In this document: positions 45,123 to 54,829 of the stretch, in pieces
Numbering within the stretch: the stretch's first letter is position 1
Layout: every line of letters starts with the position of its first letter
Source of the DNA: Devosiaceae bacterium
GTDB taxonomy: Bacteria; Pseudomonadota; Alphaproteobacteria; Rhizobiales; Devosiaceae
Direction of reading: 5' to 3'
DNA: 64,000 nucleotides
NCBI GenBank assembly: GCA_021648375.1
Contig: JAKISW010000002.1
Location: 1-64,000 of the forward strand
Position numbers and translations under genes: made by a program
The notes under the pieces: generated by a model
The model's database searches: none
What the model saw: only the letters and a program-made list of their open reading frames with translations
Told to the model about the DNA's origin: nothing

Positions 45123-47807
45123 ATGGCGAGAAATTCGATTGTTGCGAATAAGAGAACTGACGGCCCACAGGTTGAGCCGCAAACCTTTGTTGCCATAAAA
45201 ATTCCCCTGCGCCTCATTGGATTTTTAATACTGGGTGCAATTGTTCTGGCGTTTGTTTCTTATGCCACCTGGTCAGTTGATGACCCCAGTTTTTCTTATG
45301 CAACCGATAAACAGCCCTCGAACTGGCTCAGTTTTCCCGGCGCTGTGTTTTCTGATATCTGGATGCAGTTTTTTGGTCTTGCCGGCATTGTTATGCTGGT
45401 TCCCCCATCCATTTGGGCGTGGGGTCTTTTGTTTAGACGCACCCCTGATGCATGGCCCTTGCGCATAGTTTCACTTTTTGGCGCAGGGATTTTGTTAGCT
45501 GGCATTTTTTCATTTTTGCCCACAACACAAAGCTGGCCCCTTCCCACCGGACTTGGCGGATTTTTGGGCGGCGCATTCACATCCCTTGCAACCATGGTAA
45601 CAGGCAATATTCCAACAGGAACGGGAGCAATTATATATATAGTTATTTTGGCCCCTCCAACTTTTGCCCTGTTCTGGATCAGCGCTGGCATTAGATCCAT
45701 GCGTAATCGCCAATTAGACAGCGAAGGCGAGCTGCAGGATGTGGATGATGAAAAAGACCGGACCGGGTTTTTTGATATTGCCTTTGGTGCCCTTGTGCAT
45801 TTTTCCTATAGCGCAAAAACCGCCTGGCGACGGGCCCGCAAAAATATGGAACGCGATCGCGCTGATCAGGCGGATGAAGAATGGAAACAATCCGCAAACG
45901 AACCTCAACTACATCAGGCTTCCGTGTCTGAAAATTCTGACATCAATAGTGATGGTTTTGAACGCCATGAGCCACCAATTATGGATGAGCTGGCTTTCCA
46001 GAATTCCCGTGGCGATACAGGTGAATATGGGCAGGACCTTTATCCAGACGATCCCCACGCCCAAGATTTTGATCAAGCAAGTAATGAAAATATCAGCGCA
46101 TATAATGATCATAGCGCTCGTCTTAGTGTCGAGCAGGCCGCCCGCCTTAATGCAGGCAATCAAGCCTCTGCTCCAAATTTCGTTTCGCCAGCCAATGGGC
46201 CAAATCAAAATCCTCAGGCTCAAACGCCTTTAACGGTTGCGCAAGCTGCCCAGGTACGCCCCGGCTCTCGTTTGATGAAAGAGGCTCAAGGTTCTTTATT
46301 GGAAGAATCCGGATTTAAATTGCCCGAACTTTCCCTGCTTTCTCCACCAAAAGCCAACCCCGTCAGTGACGAACATCATCCCGATGAATTAGAAGTCAAA
46401 GCCCGTCAGTTAAAAGGCGTGCTGGAAGATTTTGGCATCAAGGGCGATATTATCAATGTTCGGCCAGGCCCAGTGGTTACCCTTTATGAACTTGAGCCAG
46501 CTCCAGGCATAAAATCTTCTCGGATAATTTCACTGGCCGATGATATTGCCCGCTCCATGAGCGCTGTTTCTGCCCGTGTAGCTGTTGTGCCCGGCCGTAA
46601 TGTCATTGGCATAGAACTGCCCAACAGATTGCGCGAAACCGTTTATTTGCGTGAAATGCTTGCCTCTTCTGATTTTGAAAAGGTCAAAGGCAAGCTACCC
46701 ATCTGCCTTGGCAAAACCATTGGCGGTGAACCTATTATAGCCGATCTGGCACGTATGCCCCACCTGTTGATTGCCGGCACCACCGGCTCAGGAAAATCTG
46801 TTGCCGTCAACACCATGATCCTTTCCCTTCTATATCGCATGACACCTGAACAATGTCGTTTGATCATGATTGATCCAAAAATGCTGGAACTGTCAATTTA
46901 CGATGGCATTCCTCACCTGCTTTCGCCGGTTGTCACAGATCCAACCAAGGCAGTGGTTGCCCTGAAATGGGCTGTTCGGGAAATGGAAGACCGCTATCGC
47001 AAAATGTCCAAGATCGGTGTTCGAAATATCGAAGGCTTTAATACTCGCGTGAGCGCCGCCAATAAAAAAGGCGAAACCATCACCCGCACCGTTCAAACCG
47101 GATTCGATCGTGAAACCGGCGAAGCAATTTATGAGAGTGAAAGTTTTGAGCTTGAACCTTTGCCCTATATTGTTGTGGTAGTGGATGAGATGGCCGACCT
47201 GATGATGGTTGCAGGTAAGGATATTGAGGGGGCTATTCAACGGCTTGCCCAGATGGCTCGCGCCGCTGGCATCCATTTGATAATGGCCACACAACGCCCC
47301 TCGGTTGATGTGATCACCGGTACCATCAAAGCCAACTTCCCGACCCGAATTTCTTTTCAGGTTACTTCTAAAATTGACAGTCGCACCATTCTTGGTGAGC
47401 AAGGAGCTGAGCAATTACTGGGCATGGGCGATATGCTATATATGGCAGGAGGCGGCAGGGTGCGCAGATTGCATGGCCCGTTTGTTGCTGATGGCGAAGT
47501 GGAAGATGTAGTTGCTCACCTTAAAGATCAGGGTGCTCCCGATTATCTGGAAACAGTAACTCAGGAAACCGAGGAAGAAACTGCTGATGGCGGCATGGGA
47601 AATTCTGGTGATGAACTCTATGACAAAGCCGTCAATATCGTACTCAATGATCGCAAAGCCTCAACCAGCTATATCCAGCGCCGCCTTTCAATTGGATATA
47701 ATCGCGCCGCAACTTTGATTGAGCGCATGGAAAATGAAGGTGTTATCTCTGCAGCCAACCATGCCGGAAAACGCGAAGTTTTGGTCGGCGAAGGTGTGGA
47801 CTATTAA
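45123..47807 (+). CDS. ftsK: DNA translocase FtsK
   Basis: An 894-residue divisome protein. I take ATG at 45123; the open frame extends further back, but that part overlaps the end of amtB and its terminator. Four transmembrane helices lie in residues about 30-185, then an acidic, Gln/Asn-rich linker to about 435. The motor has Walker A AGTTGSGKSVAVN and Walker B YIVVVVDEMADLMMV. The C-terminal gamma domain (YDKAVNIVLNDRKASTSYIQ, AATLIERMENEGVIS) reads KOPS and activates XerCD. FtsK moves chromosome ends at the septum. It is followed by the GNAT remnant and lolA. Confidence 0.95.
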   Translation: MARNSIVANKRTDGPQVEPQTFVAIKIPLRLIGFLILGAIVLAFVSYATWSVDDPSFSYATDKQPSNWLSFPGAVFSDIWMQFFGLAGIVMLVPPSIWAWGLLFRRTPDAWPLRIVSLFGAGILLAGIFSFLPTTQSWPLPTGLGGFLGGAFTSLATMVTGNIPTGTGAIIYIVILAPPTFALFWISAGIRSMRNRQLDSEGELQDVDDEKDRTGFFDIAFGALVHFSYSAKTAWRRARKNMERDRADQADEEWKQSANEPQLHQASVSENSDINSDGFERHEPPIMDELAFQNSRGDTGEYGQDLYPDDPHAQDFDQASNENISAYNDHSARLSVEQAARLNAGNQASAPNFVSPANGPNQNPQAQTPLTVAQAAQVRPGSRLMKEAQGSLLEESGFKLPELSLLSPPKANPVSDEHHPDELEVKARQLKGVLEDFGIKGDIINVRPGPVVTLYELEPAPGIKSSRIISLADDIARSMSAVSARVAVVPGRNVIGIELPNRLRETVYLREMLASSDFEKVKGKLPICLGKTIGGEPIIADLARMPHLLIAGTTGSGKSVAVNTMILSLLYRMTPEQCRLIMIDPKMLELSIYDGIPHLLSPVVTDPTKAVVALKWAVREMEDRYRKMSKIGVRNIEGFNTRVSAANKKGETITRTVQTGFDRETGEAIYESESFELEPLPYIVVVVDEMADLMMVAGKDIEGAIQRLAQMARAAGIHLIMATQRPSVDVITGTIKANFPTRISFQVTSKIDSRTILGEQGAEQLLGMGDMLYMAGGGRVRRLHGPFVADGEVEDVVAHLKDQGAPDYLETVTQETEEETADGGMGNSGDELYDKAVNIVLNDRKASTSYIQRRLSIGYNRAATLIERMENEGVISAANHAGKREVLVGEGVDY

Positions 47808-47832
47808 TATCCCCTTAGATCAGGAAAAATTC

Positions 47833-48271
47833 ATGCCAACAATTGAAATCAGAAATCTTATCGCCTCAGATAGATCGGCATGGGAAATTCTTTGGTCTAA
47901 ATACCTGGAATTTTATGAAACTTCATTACCCACTTCGATGTTTAATCTGGCATTTGAGCGCTTAATCTCACCCAATGAAAATGAATATACTGGCTTGATT
48001 GCCTTGCTGTCCGGAGAAGCGGTGGGCATCGCCCATACCTTAAAACACCGCCATGGCTGGAAAAGTGACTTACCTTCAGGATCTGTTTGTAAGCGAAAGC
48101 GTTCGTGGGCGTGGAGTTGCAAAAGAGTTGATAGCTGAAATTTATCGGCGCGCTGATTCTAAAGGCACTCCAGATGTTTATTGGTTAACTGCAAGTACCA
48201 ACTCAACCGCCAGACGTCTTTATGACAAACTCGCTGTTGATTCTGGCCTGATCCAATACACTCGTTACTAG
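47833..48271 (+). pseudogene. GNAT family acetyltransferase, frameshifted
   Basis: From ATG 47833 (AGGAAAAA upstream) the frame encodes the first half of a GNAT enzyme (PTIEIRNLIASDRSAWEILW to GIAHTLKHRHGW) and then runs into nonsense. The second half continues in the next frame from about 48065 (KVTYLQDLFVSESVRGRGVAK, the acetyl-CoA-binding motif, then DVYWLTASTNSTARRLYDKL). Dropping one A from the AAAA at 48061-48064 restores a full reading of about 145 residues with an unbroken family pattern (HGWKVTYLQDLFV). It is either a fresh inactivation, a sequencing error in a short A-run, or slippage. It lies between ftsK and lolA. Confidence 0.85.
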
Positions 48272-48296
48272 GGCCAGGACTTATTAACGGGGAAAA

Positions 48297-48312
48297 AGAT
48301 TCACGTGAAACT
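48297..48312. other. parS-like ParB binding site (13/16)
   Basis: AGATTCACGTGAAACT, compared with the consensus TGTTTCACGTGAAACA: the central CACGTGAAAC is kept and three outer bases differ. It lies in the gap between the GNAT remnant and lolA, about 9 kb from parA. Confidence 0.55.
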
Positions 48313-48549
48313 TGTAGCAACCACTTTTGCGTTACCGTTTCATCCCTGCCCCATTCCCGTCTTAGTTTGCACAGAAAATAGCAACCACTTGAATAAGTAA
48401 TCGAGTTTTTCAAACCGTTCGGCAATAAGGGTTTGCGTGACTTCTCAAACCGTCAAACAGAATTGATTCCAGCAAACCATTAATTGGTCTAAACTATCCT
48501 CAATGATTCTACTGATTGTAGTAAACGACCCAACAAGCGGAGAACTGAT

Positions 48550-49167
48550 ATGATCAGGCGCCTGTTCATTCTGATGAGCCTATTGGTTGGGTTTACTCCC
48601 CAGGCAATTGCGCTTGAAAACAATATAACCCCGGAAGAGGCAGAATTGATCCGAGAGATCGGGATTTATAATTCAGCTATTGGTTCCATGGCCGGACGGT
48701 TCCTGCAAATCGATTCAGCTGGTGGAAGAGTCGAGGGAACTTTTTTTCTGGTACGCCCAAACAAAATTCGCTTTCGCTATGCTCCCCCCTCGCGTGAAGA
48801 AATAGTTTCAGCTGGTCGCGGGTTTTATATTCTCAACCGAGAAGAAGAAACCAAATATGTATACCCCCAGGACAAGGTTCCTCTTCGCCAGTTTCTCACC
48901 GACGAAATTGATTTTCTAAATGGTAACATTTCAGACGTGGTGATGACCGATACTTTCATCTCCATTACCCTGTTTGACGAAAGTCCGTTGGGTACTGTTG
49001 AAGTGTCGCTGATATTTGAAATTGAATCCAAAGAGCTTTGGCAATGGACACTGACTGAACCCAATGGTGCTGAATTGACTTTTTCAATTTACGATGTTGT
49101 AAAGGACGTCGAAATCCCTCGATCGTTTTTCTATATAAATCCCAATTACCGCTCTGTTGCCCAATAG
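48550..49167 (+). CDS. lolA: Outer-membrane lipoprotein carrier LolA-like protein
   Basis: A 205-residue periplasmic protein. A signal peptide ends near residue 22 (QAIA-L). The mature chain has the LolA pattern: GSMAGRFLQIDSAGGRVEGT, FFLVRPNKIRFRYAPPSREE, IVSAGRGFYILNREEE. LolA carries lipoproteins from LolCDE to the outer membrane; in Alphaproteobacteria LolB is usually absent and LolA may do both tasks. The ftsK-lolA-xthA order is typical of Hyphomicrobiales. CGGAG lies 8 bases before ATG. Confidence 0.88.
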   Translation: MIRRLFILMSLLVGFTPQAIALENNITPEEAELIREIGIYNSAIGSMAGRFLQIDSAGGRVEGTFFLVRPNKIRFRYAPPSREEIVSAGRGFYILNREEETKYVYPQDKVPLRQFLTDEIDFLNGNISDVVMTDTFISITLFDESPLGTVEVSLIFEIESKELWQWTLTEPNGAELTFSIYDVVKDVEIPRSFFYINPNYRSVAQ

Positions 49168-49194
49168 GTAACTTTCTCCCCTTAGGATTTTTCA

Positions 49195-49998
49195 ATGCCT
49201 TTGACTATTGCCACCTGGAATATAAATTCCGTGCGCCTGCGTGCGCCAATGGTTGTTGAGTTTCTGGATCGCTTTAAGCCGGATGTTTTGTGCCTTCAGG
49301 AAATTAAATGTATGAATGAGCAATTTCCGGCTCAGGTTTTTCTGGATGCCGGCTATGCCCATCACGCAGTTAATGGCCAAAAAGCCTATCATGGTGTGGC
49401 AACTATTTCCCGTTTGCCTTTGAGCAACATTTCCAGCAAACAATTTTGCAAAAAACTGGATGCTCGACATATTTCTGCTCAGGTGGAGTTTGATGGGAAG
49501 TCCATTAATGTGCACAATTTTTACGTGCCGGCCGGAGGCGATGTGGCTGACCCGGCTATCAATGAAAAGTTTGAACACAAACTTGGATTTCTTGATGAAA
49601 TGCACAACTGGTTCACCCACAAAAGTTTTGCTGCCGGTCAGGTAATTGTCGGTGATTTTAATATTGCACCCCATGAAAATGATGTCTGGAGCCATAAGCA
49701 ATTGCTAAAAGTTGTTTCTCACACTCCGATAGAAACAGAAAAACTCGACACCATTCTAGCGAGCGGAAATTGGGTGGACCTTGTAAGAAAACATATTCCC
49801 GTTGAAAACAAACTTTATTCCTGGTGGTCCTATCGAGCTAAAAATTGGGATATATCAGATAAAGGTCGGCGATTGGATCACATCTGGGCAACCCCGGACA
49901 TTGCCACTAATTCCACCGATGCGCAAATTTTACGAGATGCACGTGGCTGGGGAGAAAAACCCTCAGATCATGTCCCGGTAATAGCACAGCTTTTTTAG
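49195..49998 (+). CDS. xthA: Exodeoxyribonuclease III
   Basis: A 267-residue AP endonuclease/3'-5' exonuclease of the EEP family. Metal and catalytic residues: Asn in TWNINSVRLR, Glu in CLQEIKCM, Asp/Asn in GDFNIAPHENDVW, Asp/His in RRLDHIWATPD and KPSDHVPVIAQLF. It cuts at abasic sites during base-excision repair. AGGA precedes the ATG; it starts 27 bases after lolA and is probably co-transcribed with it. Confidence 0.95.
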   Translation: MPLTIATWNINSVRLRAPMVVEFLDRFKPDVLCLQEIKCMNEQFPAQVFLDAGYAHHAVNGQKAYHGVATISRLPLSNISSKQFCKKLDARHISAQVEFDGKSINVHNFYVPAGGDVADPAINEKFEHKLGFLDEMHNWFTHKSFAAGQVIVGDFNIAPHENDVWSHKQLLKVVSHTPIETEKLDTILASGNWVDLVRKHIPVENKLYSWWSYRAKNWDISDKGRRLDHIWATPDIATNSTDAQILRDARGWGEKPSDHVPVIAQLF

Positions 49999-50059
49999 GT
50001 CAGGGCCCATGGATTTCTAATTTATCAGGTTTGTGACTCTGGCTGACCAGTGCCCAATA

Positions 50060-50521
50060 TTATTTTTTGGCGTTAGAAATTTTTACGGCCCCTTCAATGG
50101 TCGAAATATATTTTGAAATATCAGAGCGAACCATCGCTTCTGCCTTGACCGCTATTTCTGGGAATTGTTGCATGATTTTCGAAAATGCGGATCTGGGAAC
50201 CATCAATAATTGAACATCTGTTCTACAGACCACATCTGCACGACGCGGATGTTTTACAATAAGTGCTAATTCCGCGATCACGGTTCCGGGGTCTGAAATA
50301 ATAATAGGCTCCCCGCTTGAAATATTTTTTTGGGTTAAAATCAGTTCGCCGGAAATCAAAACATAGGCCCCCGGCACCACCTGTCCTGCTTTGAACAAAA
50401 TGTCGTTTTTTTTAAGCTCAACCCATTCACTGGCGAAAGCCAGCATGCGCCTTTGTTCAAGACTGCAAATGGCAAAAAATTCTGCATTGCCCAGAATATG
50501 CGCCGTATCATCCAATTGCAT
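50060..50521 (-). CDS. Cyclic nucleotide-binding domain protein without DNA-binding domain
   Basis: A 153-residue protein with one CRP-like cNMP domain (about residues 12-125): FFAICSLEQRRMLAFASEWV, GQVVPGAYVLISGELIL, DPGTVIAELALI, RRADVVCRTDVQLLMVPRSA. The phosphate-binding cassette is not the classic GE(L/I)...RxA of cAMP binders (it reads PGTVIAELALIVKHPRRADV), so the ligand is open. There is no helix-turn-helix. It lies directly downstream of the CenR-like regulator gene on the same strand (34 bases), so they probably form an operon. Confidence 0.88.
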   Translation of the reverse strand: MQLDDTAHILGNAEFFAICSLEQRRMLAFASEWVELKKNDILFKAGQVVPGAYVLISGELILTQKNISSGEPIIISDPGTVIAELALIVKHPRRADVVCRTDVQLLMVPRSAFSKIMQQFPEIAVKAEAMVRSDISKYISTIEGAVKISNAKK

Positions 50522-50555
50522 GTTTTAATTTTTTCCTGCTATTTTGTCCGCGTAC

Positions 50556-51239
50556 CTATGGAACCAGACGATAACCACCTTCTTCAGTTACTAGCAAGCG
50601 CGCATTGGAAGGATCCCGTTCTATTTTTTGTCGCAGGCGATATATGTGTGTTTCAAGAGTATGAGTTGTTACCCGATTGTTATATCCCCAGACTTCTTGA
50701 AGCAGAATGTCTCTGGAGATGGGCTTTGCTCCCTGACGATAAAGATATTTAAGAATTGATGTTTCTTTGTCAGTTAAGCGAATTTTGCCACCGTCTTCCA
50801 TCTCAAGAGTTTTTGCTGCCGGATGAAAACTATAGGGGCCTACAGAAAACACCACATCTTCGCTTTGATCATGCTGGCGCAGCGCTGCCCGAATTCGCGC
50901 CAGTAATACTGAAAACCTGAATGGCTTGGTGACGTAATCATTGGCACCGGATTCCAGACCTAAAATTTCATCAGAATCACTATCATGTCCCGTGAGCATT
51001 AATATTGGACTTGCAAATCCTTTATCCCGTAAAATTTTAACGGTCTCCCGTCCATCCATGTCCGGCAATCCCACATCCAGGATCATCAGATCCACATGCT
51101 TGTCTCCAACTCTTTCCAGAACCTGAGAGGCCGTGCCGGCTTCACTAAGTGTAAATTCGCGATAGTGAGATAGTTGATCAACAAGAGTCTGGCGCAACTC
51201 TTCATCATCATCAACCAAAAACAAATGTCGCTTGTTCAT
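50556..51239 (-). CDS. OmpR-family response regulator, CenR-like
   Basis: A 227-residue regulator. Receiver: FLVDDDEELRQTL, phospho-Asp in DLMILDVGLPDMDG, Thr in ILMLTGHDS, Lys in VTKPFRF. Winged helix: LTDKETSILKYLYRQGAKPI, THTLETHIYRLRQKIE, EEGGYRLVP. No kinase gene is adjacent. In Caulobacter the essential cell-envelope regulator CenR is encoded a few genes from leuS and parAB, as here, so I infer a CenR orthologue; sequence comparison would be needed for certainty. GAGGA precedes ATG. Confidence 0.85.
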   Translation of the reverse strand: MNKRHLFLVDDDEELRQTLVDQLSHYREFTLSEAGTASQVLERVGDKHVDLMILDVGLPDMDGRETVKILRDKGFASPILMLTGHDSDSDEILGLESGANDYVTKPFRFSVLLARIRAALRQHDQSEDVVFSVGPYSFHPAAKTLEMEDGGKIRLTDKETSILKYLYRQGAKPISRDILLQEVWGYNNRVTTHTLETHIYRLRQKIERDPSNARLLVTEEGGYRLVP

Positions 51240-51357
51240 TTCACATTCCTCAAATTAAATAAGTTGGTTTAGGTCGTGGACTAAATGTCATCCTGCAAGT
51301 TTATGTGGGACTATGCTAAACTACCACTCACAAGCGCGTTATACTTATTTTCAATCA

Positions 51358-52059
51358 TTATTTGGCTAAGGGCAGTGATCTGGTCCCAAACAATGCTGTG
51401 CCCACTCTTACATGGGTTGCGCCCATTTCAATGGCGGTTTCAAAATCAGCGCTCATTCCCATGGATAAATTCTTAACTTCCACTTGCTCCGCCAATAATT
51501 TCAACTGTGCAAAATATGGCCCGGCAGCTTCCCCAAAAGGTGGAATACACATTAGACCAATAATATTGAGCCCATATTCTTCCCGACAGTTTTTAACAAA
51601 ATCCAAAGCGCTTTCTGGTTCAATACCTGCCTTTTGTTCTTCTTGGCCCAGGTTTATCTGAACAAAACAATTGATATTTTTTTTGGTTTTTTCTATTTCT
51701 TGTGCCAGCGCTTTCGCTAGTTTTTCCCGATCCAGACTTTGAATGGTGTTAAATATTTTAAGAGCATCCTTAACCTTGTTGGTTTGCAAGGGGCCAATAA
51801 GATGCAATTCAACATCCGGGTATTTTTCTATTAAATCAGGCCACTTACCCAAAGCTTCCTGAACACGGTTCTCTCCAAACACCCGATGGTTGAGATCCAG
51901 TAATTGTTCTATTTTTTCCGATGACTGCGTTTTTGAAACCGCTATAATGGTTGGAAGCGAAGTGTCTGTATCAAAGCGGTCATGAGCTTTTTTTACTCGA
52001 GAACAGATAAGTTTATAATTTTGTTCTGTCGTTTGTTCTGATAGTTGTTCAAAAGTCAA
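51358..52059 (-). CDS. YggS/PLPBP family PLP homeostasis protein
   Basis: A 233-residue PLP-binding protein with an alanine-racemase-like barrel. The PLP Lys is in IIAVSKTQSSEKI; other hallmarks are FGENRVQEALGKW, LHLIGPLQTNK, QINLGQEEQKAG, LMCIPPFGE, LSMGMSADFETAIEMGATHVRVGTALFG. It buffers free PLP and has no known catalytic role. The start is TTG at 52059 with CAGGTC upstream. It is divergent from leuS across a 121-base gap. Confidence 0.93.
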   Translation of the reverse strand: MTFEQLSEQTTEQNYKLICSRVKKAHDRFDTDTSLPTIIAVSKTQSSEKIEQLLDLNHRVFGENRVQEALGKWPDLIEKYPDVELHLIGPLQTNKVKDALKIFNTIQSLDREKLAKALAQEIEKTKKNINCFVQINLGQEEQKAGIEPESALDFVKNCREEYGLNIIGLMCIPPFGEAAGPYFAQLKLLAEQVEVKNLSMGMSADFETAIEMGATHVRVGTALFGTRSLPLAK

Positions 52060-52180
52060 TGTTGACCTGCTTCCAAAATTCTGGTGATGGTCAGCATATT
52101 GAGATATCTTTGGTTCTTTTCAAGGACTAATTGTTATCCAGTAAATTATTATTCAGCAAATTAGTATTCAGGATGTACCG

Positions 52181-54829
52181 GTGAATAAAAAGCCTTCTTC
52201 AAACACCTCCCCTTCCCAAAGATACAACCCCAAAGATATGGAGCCTAAATGGCAACATGTCTGGTCTCAAGATCAGGTTTTTGAGGTCGATGACGAAGAT
52301 GAGCGTGAGCGCTATTATGTGCTGGAAATGTTTCCATACCCCTCAGGTAAGTTACATGTGGGCCACGTGCGAAATTATGCCATGGGCGATGTGGTGGCCC
52401 GCTATCACCGCTCGTTGGGAAAAGCAGTGCTGCACCCCATGGGGTGGGATGCTTTTGGCCTGCCAGCTGAAAACGCAGCCCAAAAAACCAACTCCCATCC
52501 AAAACAATGGACCTATGACAATATTGCCACCATGCGCGCTCAGTTGCAGTCCATGGGGTTAAGCATTGACTGGTCCAGAGAGTTTGCCACATGTGACCCT
52601 GAGTATTATGAGCAACAACAGCGCTTGTTTATAAATTTTCTTGATGCCGATCTAATCACCAGAAAAAAATCCAAGGTTAATTGGGATCCTGTTGATCTGA
52701 CGGTACTGGCCAATGAACAGGTAATTGATGGGCGGGGTTGGCGCTCTGGTGCCCTGGTGGAACAGCGAGAGCTTGTTCAGTGGTTTTTCAAGATCACCGA
52801 TTATGCAGAGGATCTATTGAGTTCTCTTGATGATTTAGATCAATGGCCTGAAAAAGTTCGCACCATGCAGCGCAACTGGATTGGAAAGTCTGAGGGCGTG
52901 CTGGTCCGTTGGGAATTGGGCAATGAAAGCGCACCCGCTGGATTTAGCGAGCTTGAAACTTATACAACCAGACCGGATACAATTTTTGGCGCTTCTTTTA
53001 TGGCGGTTGCTCCAGACCACCCCCTGGCCAGCGCAGCGGCTCTCAACAATGAAGAGCTGCAAAAATTCATTAAGGATTGCCAATCCAAAGGCACCAGCGC
53101 TGTTACGCTGGAAACCATGGAAAAATTGGGATTTGATACCGGGATTCACGTGAAACACCCGTTTATTGAAAACAAGATTCTACCCGTTTATGTTGCGAAC
53201 TTTGTGTTAATGGATTATGGAACCGGCGCAATTTTTGGCTGCCCTTCCGGCGACCAAAGGGATTTAGATTTTGCCCGCACCTATGATCTTGAGGTTATTC
53301 CGGTAGTGATGCCTCCAGATGGTAATCCTGAAGATTTTACAATTTCTGACACATCCTATTCCGACGATGGAATTATGCTCAATTCCGGGTTTTTAAATAA
53401 CATGTCCTCCGATCAAGCGTTTGAAGAAATATCTTCGCGACTTGGCGAAATGGAGTTGAACGGAAGGCCACAGGGAGAAAAGCAGACAAATTATCGACTT
53501 CGGGACTGGGGAATTTCCCGCCAGCGTTTTTGGGGCTGCCCAATTCCAATTATCCATTGTGATAATTGTGGACAGGTTCCAGTGCCGGATGCTGATTTGC
53601 CGGTGCGCCTTCCCGATAGTGTTGATTTAAGCAAGCCGGGAAATGCTCTGGATCATCACCCGAGCTGGAAAATTGTTGACTGCCCGACTTGTGGAAGCGA
53701 AGCCCGTCGTGAAACTGACACCATGGATACATTTGTTGATTCTTCCTGGTATTTTGCCCGCTTCACCAGTCCCAAAGCAAACTCGCCGATAGTTCCAGAC
53801 ATTGCCAATAAGTGGCTTCCGGTTGGCCAATATATCGGAGGGGTGGAACATGCAATATTGCACCTCCTCTATTCCAGATTTTTCACTCGCGCTCTTAATA
53901 AAACCGGATACCTTGAAATCAAAGAACCTTTCCTGGGCCTTTTTACTCAAGGCATGGTTACCCATGAAACCTATAAGGACATAGAGGGAAACTGGATAAG
54001 CCCCGAAGATGTCCATGTGGAATCCATTAAGGGCAAGCGGGTTGCCAAACTCATCAAGTCCAATGATATGGTTGAAATTGGCCCTGTTGAAAAAATGTCC
54101 AAGTCAAAGCTTAATGGAATTGATCCCCAGGATACTCTGGATGCTTATGGTGCCGATGCCACCAGATGGTTTGTGCTTTCAGACTCTCCACCGGAAAGAG
54201 ATGTAGAGTGGAGCGAAGCCGGCATTGAAAGCGCCTCTCGTTTTGTGCAGCGATTATTTAAAATCATCAATGACGGTATGGAAATTTGCCAACGACCCCC
54301 TAATTCCGTTAAAAGTTCTGATGATGAAGCCCGAGATTTTTTAGCTCAGGTCCACGCAACAACAAAAATAGTCAGCGAAGAGCTTGAACAAATTCGCTTC
54401 AATCGCGCCATAGCTCATATTTATGAGCTGGCCAATGCTTTTGCCAAATTCTTGCCATTGGTAAAGGATAATCCTACGGGAGATAAAATTAGTGCCCTTC
54501 GAGTTGGGATGGAGCATCTGGTTTTGCTATTTTCGCCTTTCATGCCCCATTTGGCAGAAACTTGCTGGCAGCTTATTGGAAAGAAAGACCTGGTTTGTAA
54601 TGCGCCTTGGCCTATTGTTGATCTCTCGCTTTTAGTGAAAAAAAATGTAACAATGCCCATTCAGGTGAATGGTAAAAGACGCGGTGAGATCAATGTTCCC
54701 ATTGATGCTCCCAATTCTATCGTTGAGGAGAAGGCCTTAAATCTTGATTCGGTATCGCGTATACTGGAAGGTAAGGCACCCAAAAAGATTATTATCGTTG
54801 CGAACAGGATAGTAAATGTTGTCATTTAG
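52181..54829 (+). CDS. leuS: Leucyl-tRNA synthetase
   Basis: An 882-residue class I synthetase. The GTG start has AGGA a few bases upstream. ATP-binding HIGH-type motif FPYPSGKLHVGHVRNYAMGD (about residues 50-68), the CP1 editing domain (about 240-430, with the T-rich TTRPDTIFGASFM), KMSKSKLNG near residue 637, and an anticodon-binding helical domain. The end (GKRRGEINVPIDAP) matches the family C-terminus. It overlaps lptE by 14 bases. A parS-like site is embedded at 53142-53157. Confidence 0.97.
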   Translation: MNKKPSSNTSPSQRYNPKDMEPKWQHVWSQDQVFEVDDEDERERYYVLEMFPYPSGKLHVGHVRNYAMGDVVARYHRSLGKAVLHPMGWDAFGLPAENAAQKTNSHPKQWTYDNIATMRAQLQSMGLSIDWSREFATCDPEYYEQQQRLFINFLDADLITRKKSKVNWDPVDLTVLANEQVIDGRGWRSGALVEQRELVQWFFKITDYAEDLLSSLDDLDQWPEKVRTMQRNWIGKSEGVLVRWELGNESAPAGFSELETYTTRPDTIFGASFMAVAPDHPLASAAALNNEELQKFIKDCQSKGTSAVTLETMEKLGFDTGIHVKHPFIENKILPVYVANFVLMDYGTGAIFGCPSGDQRDLDFARTYDLEVIPVVMPPDGNPEDFTISDTSYSDDGIMLNSGFLNNMSSDQAFEEISSRLGEMELNGRPQGEKQTNYRLRDWGISRQRFWGCPIPIIHCDNCGQVPVPDADLPVRLPDSVDLSKPGNALDHHPSWKIVDCPTCGSEARRETDTMDTFVDSSWYFARFTSPKANSPIVPDIANKWLPVGQYIGGVEHAILHLLYSRFFTRALNKTGYLEIKEPFLGLFTQGMVTHETYKDIEGNWISPEDVHVESIKGKRVAKLIKSNDMVEIGPVEKMSKSKLNGIDPQDTLDAYGADATRWFVLSDSPPERDVEWSEAGIESASRFVQRLFKIINDGMEICQRPPNSVKSSDDEARDFLAQVHATTKIVSEELEQIRFNRAIAHIYELANAFAKFLPLVKDNPTGDKISALRVGMEHLVLLFSPFMPHLAETCWQLIGKKDLVCNAPWPIVDLSLLVKKNVTMPIQVNGKRRGEINVPIDAPNSIVEEKALNLDSVSRILEGKAPKKIIIVANRIVNVVI
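53142..53157. other. parS-like ParB binding site inside leuS (14/16)
   Basis: GGATTCACGTGAAACA; two of sixteen bases differ from TGTTTCACGTGAAACA. It encodes the IHVKH stretch of the LeuS editing domain, so protein and DNA signals share the same bases. Confidence 0.6.

Noticed and set aside
48159..48425. Minus-strand frame over the GNAT remnant and its downstream gap
   Set aside because: No ribosome-binding site or family resemblance; it overlaps the acetyl-CoA-binding part of the GNAT gene.
52360..52370. Further CACGTG palindromes (also near 1060) as parS
   Set aside because: The flanks do not match TTTCACGTGAAA; only the hexamer is shared.
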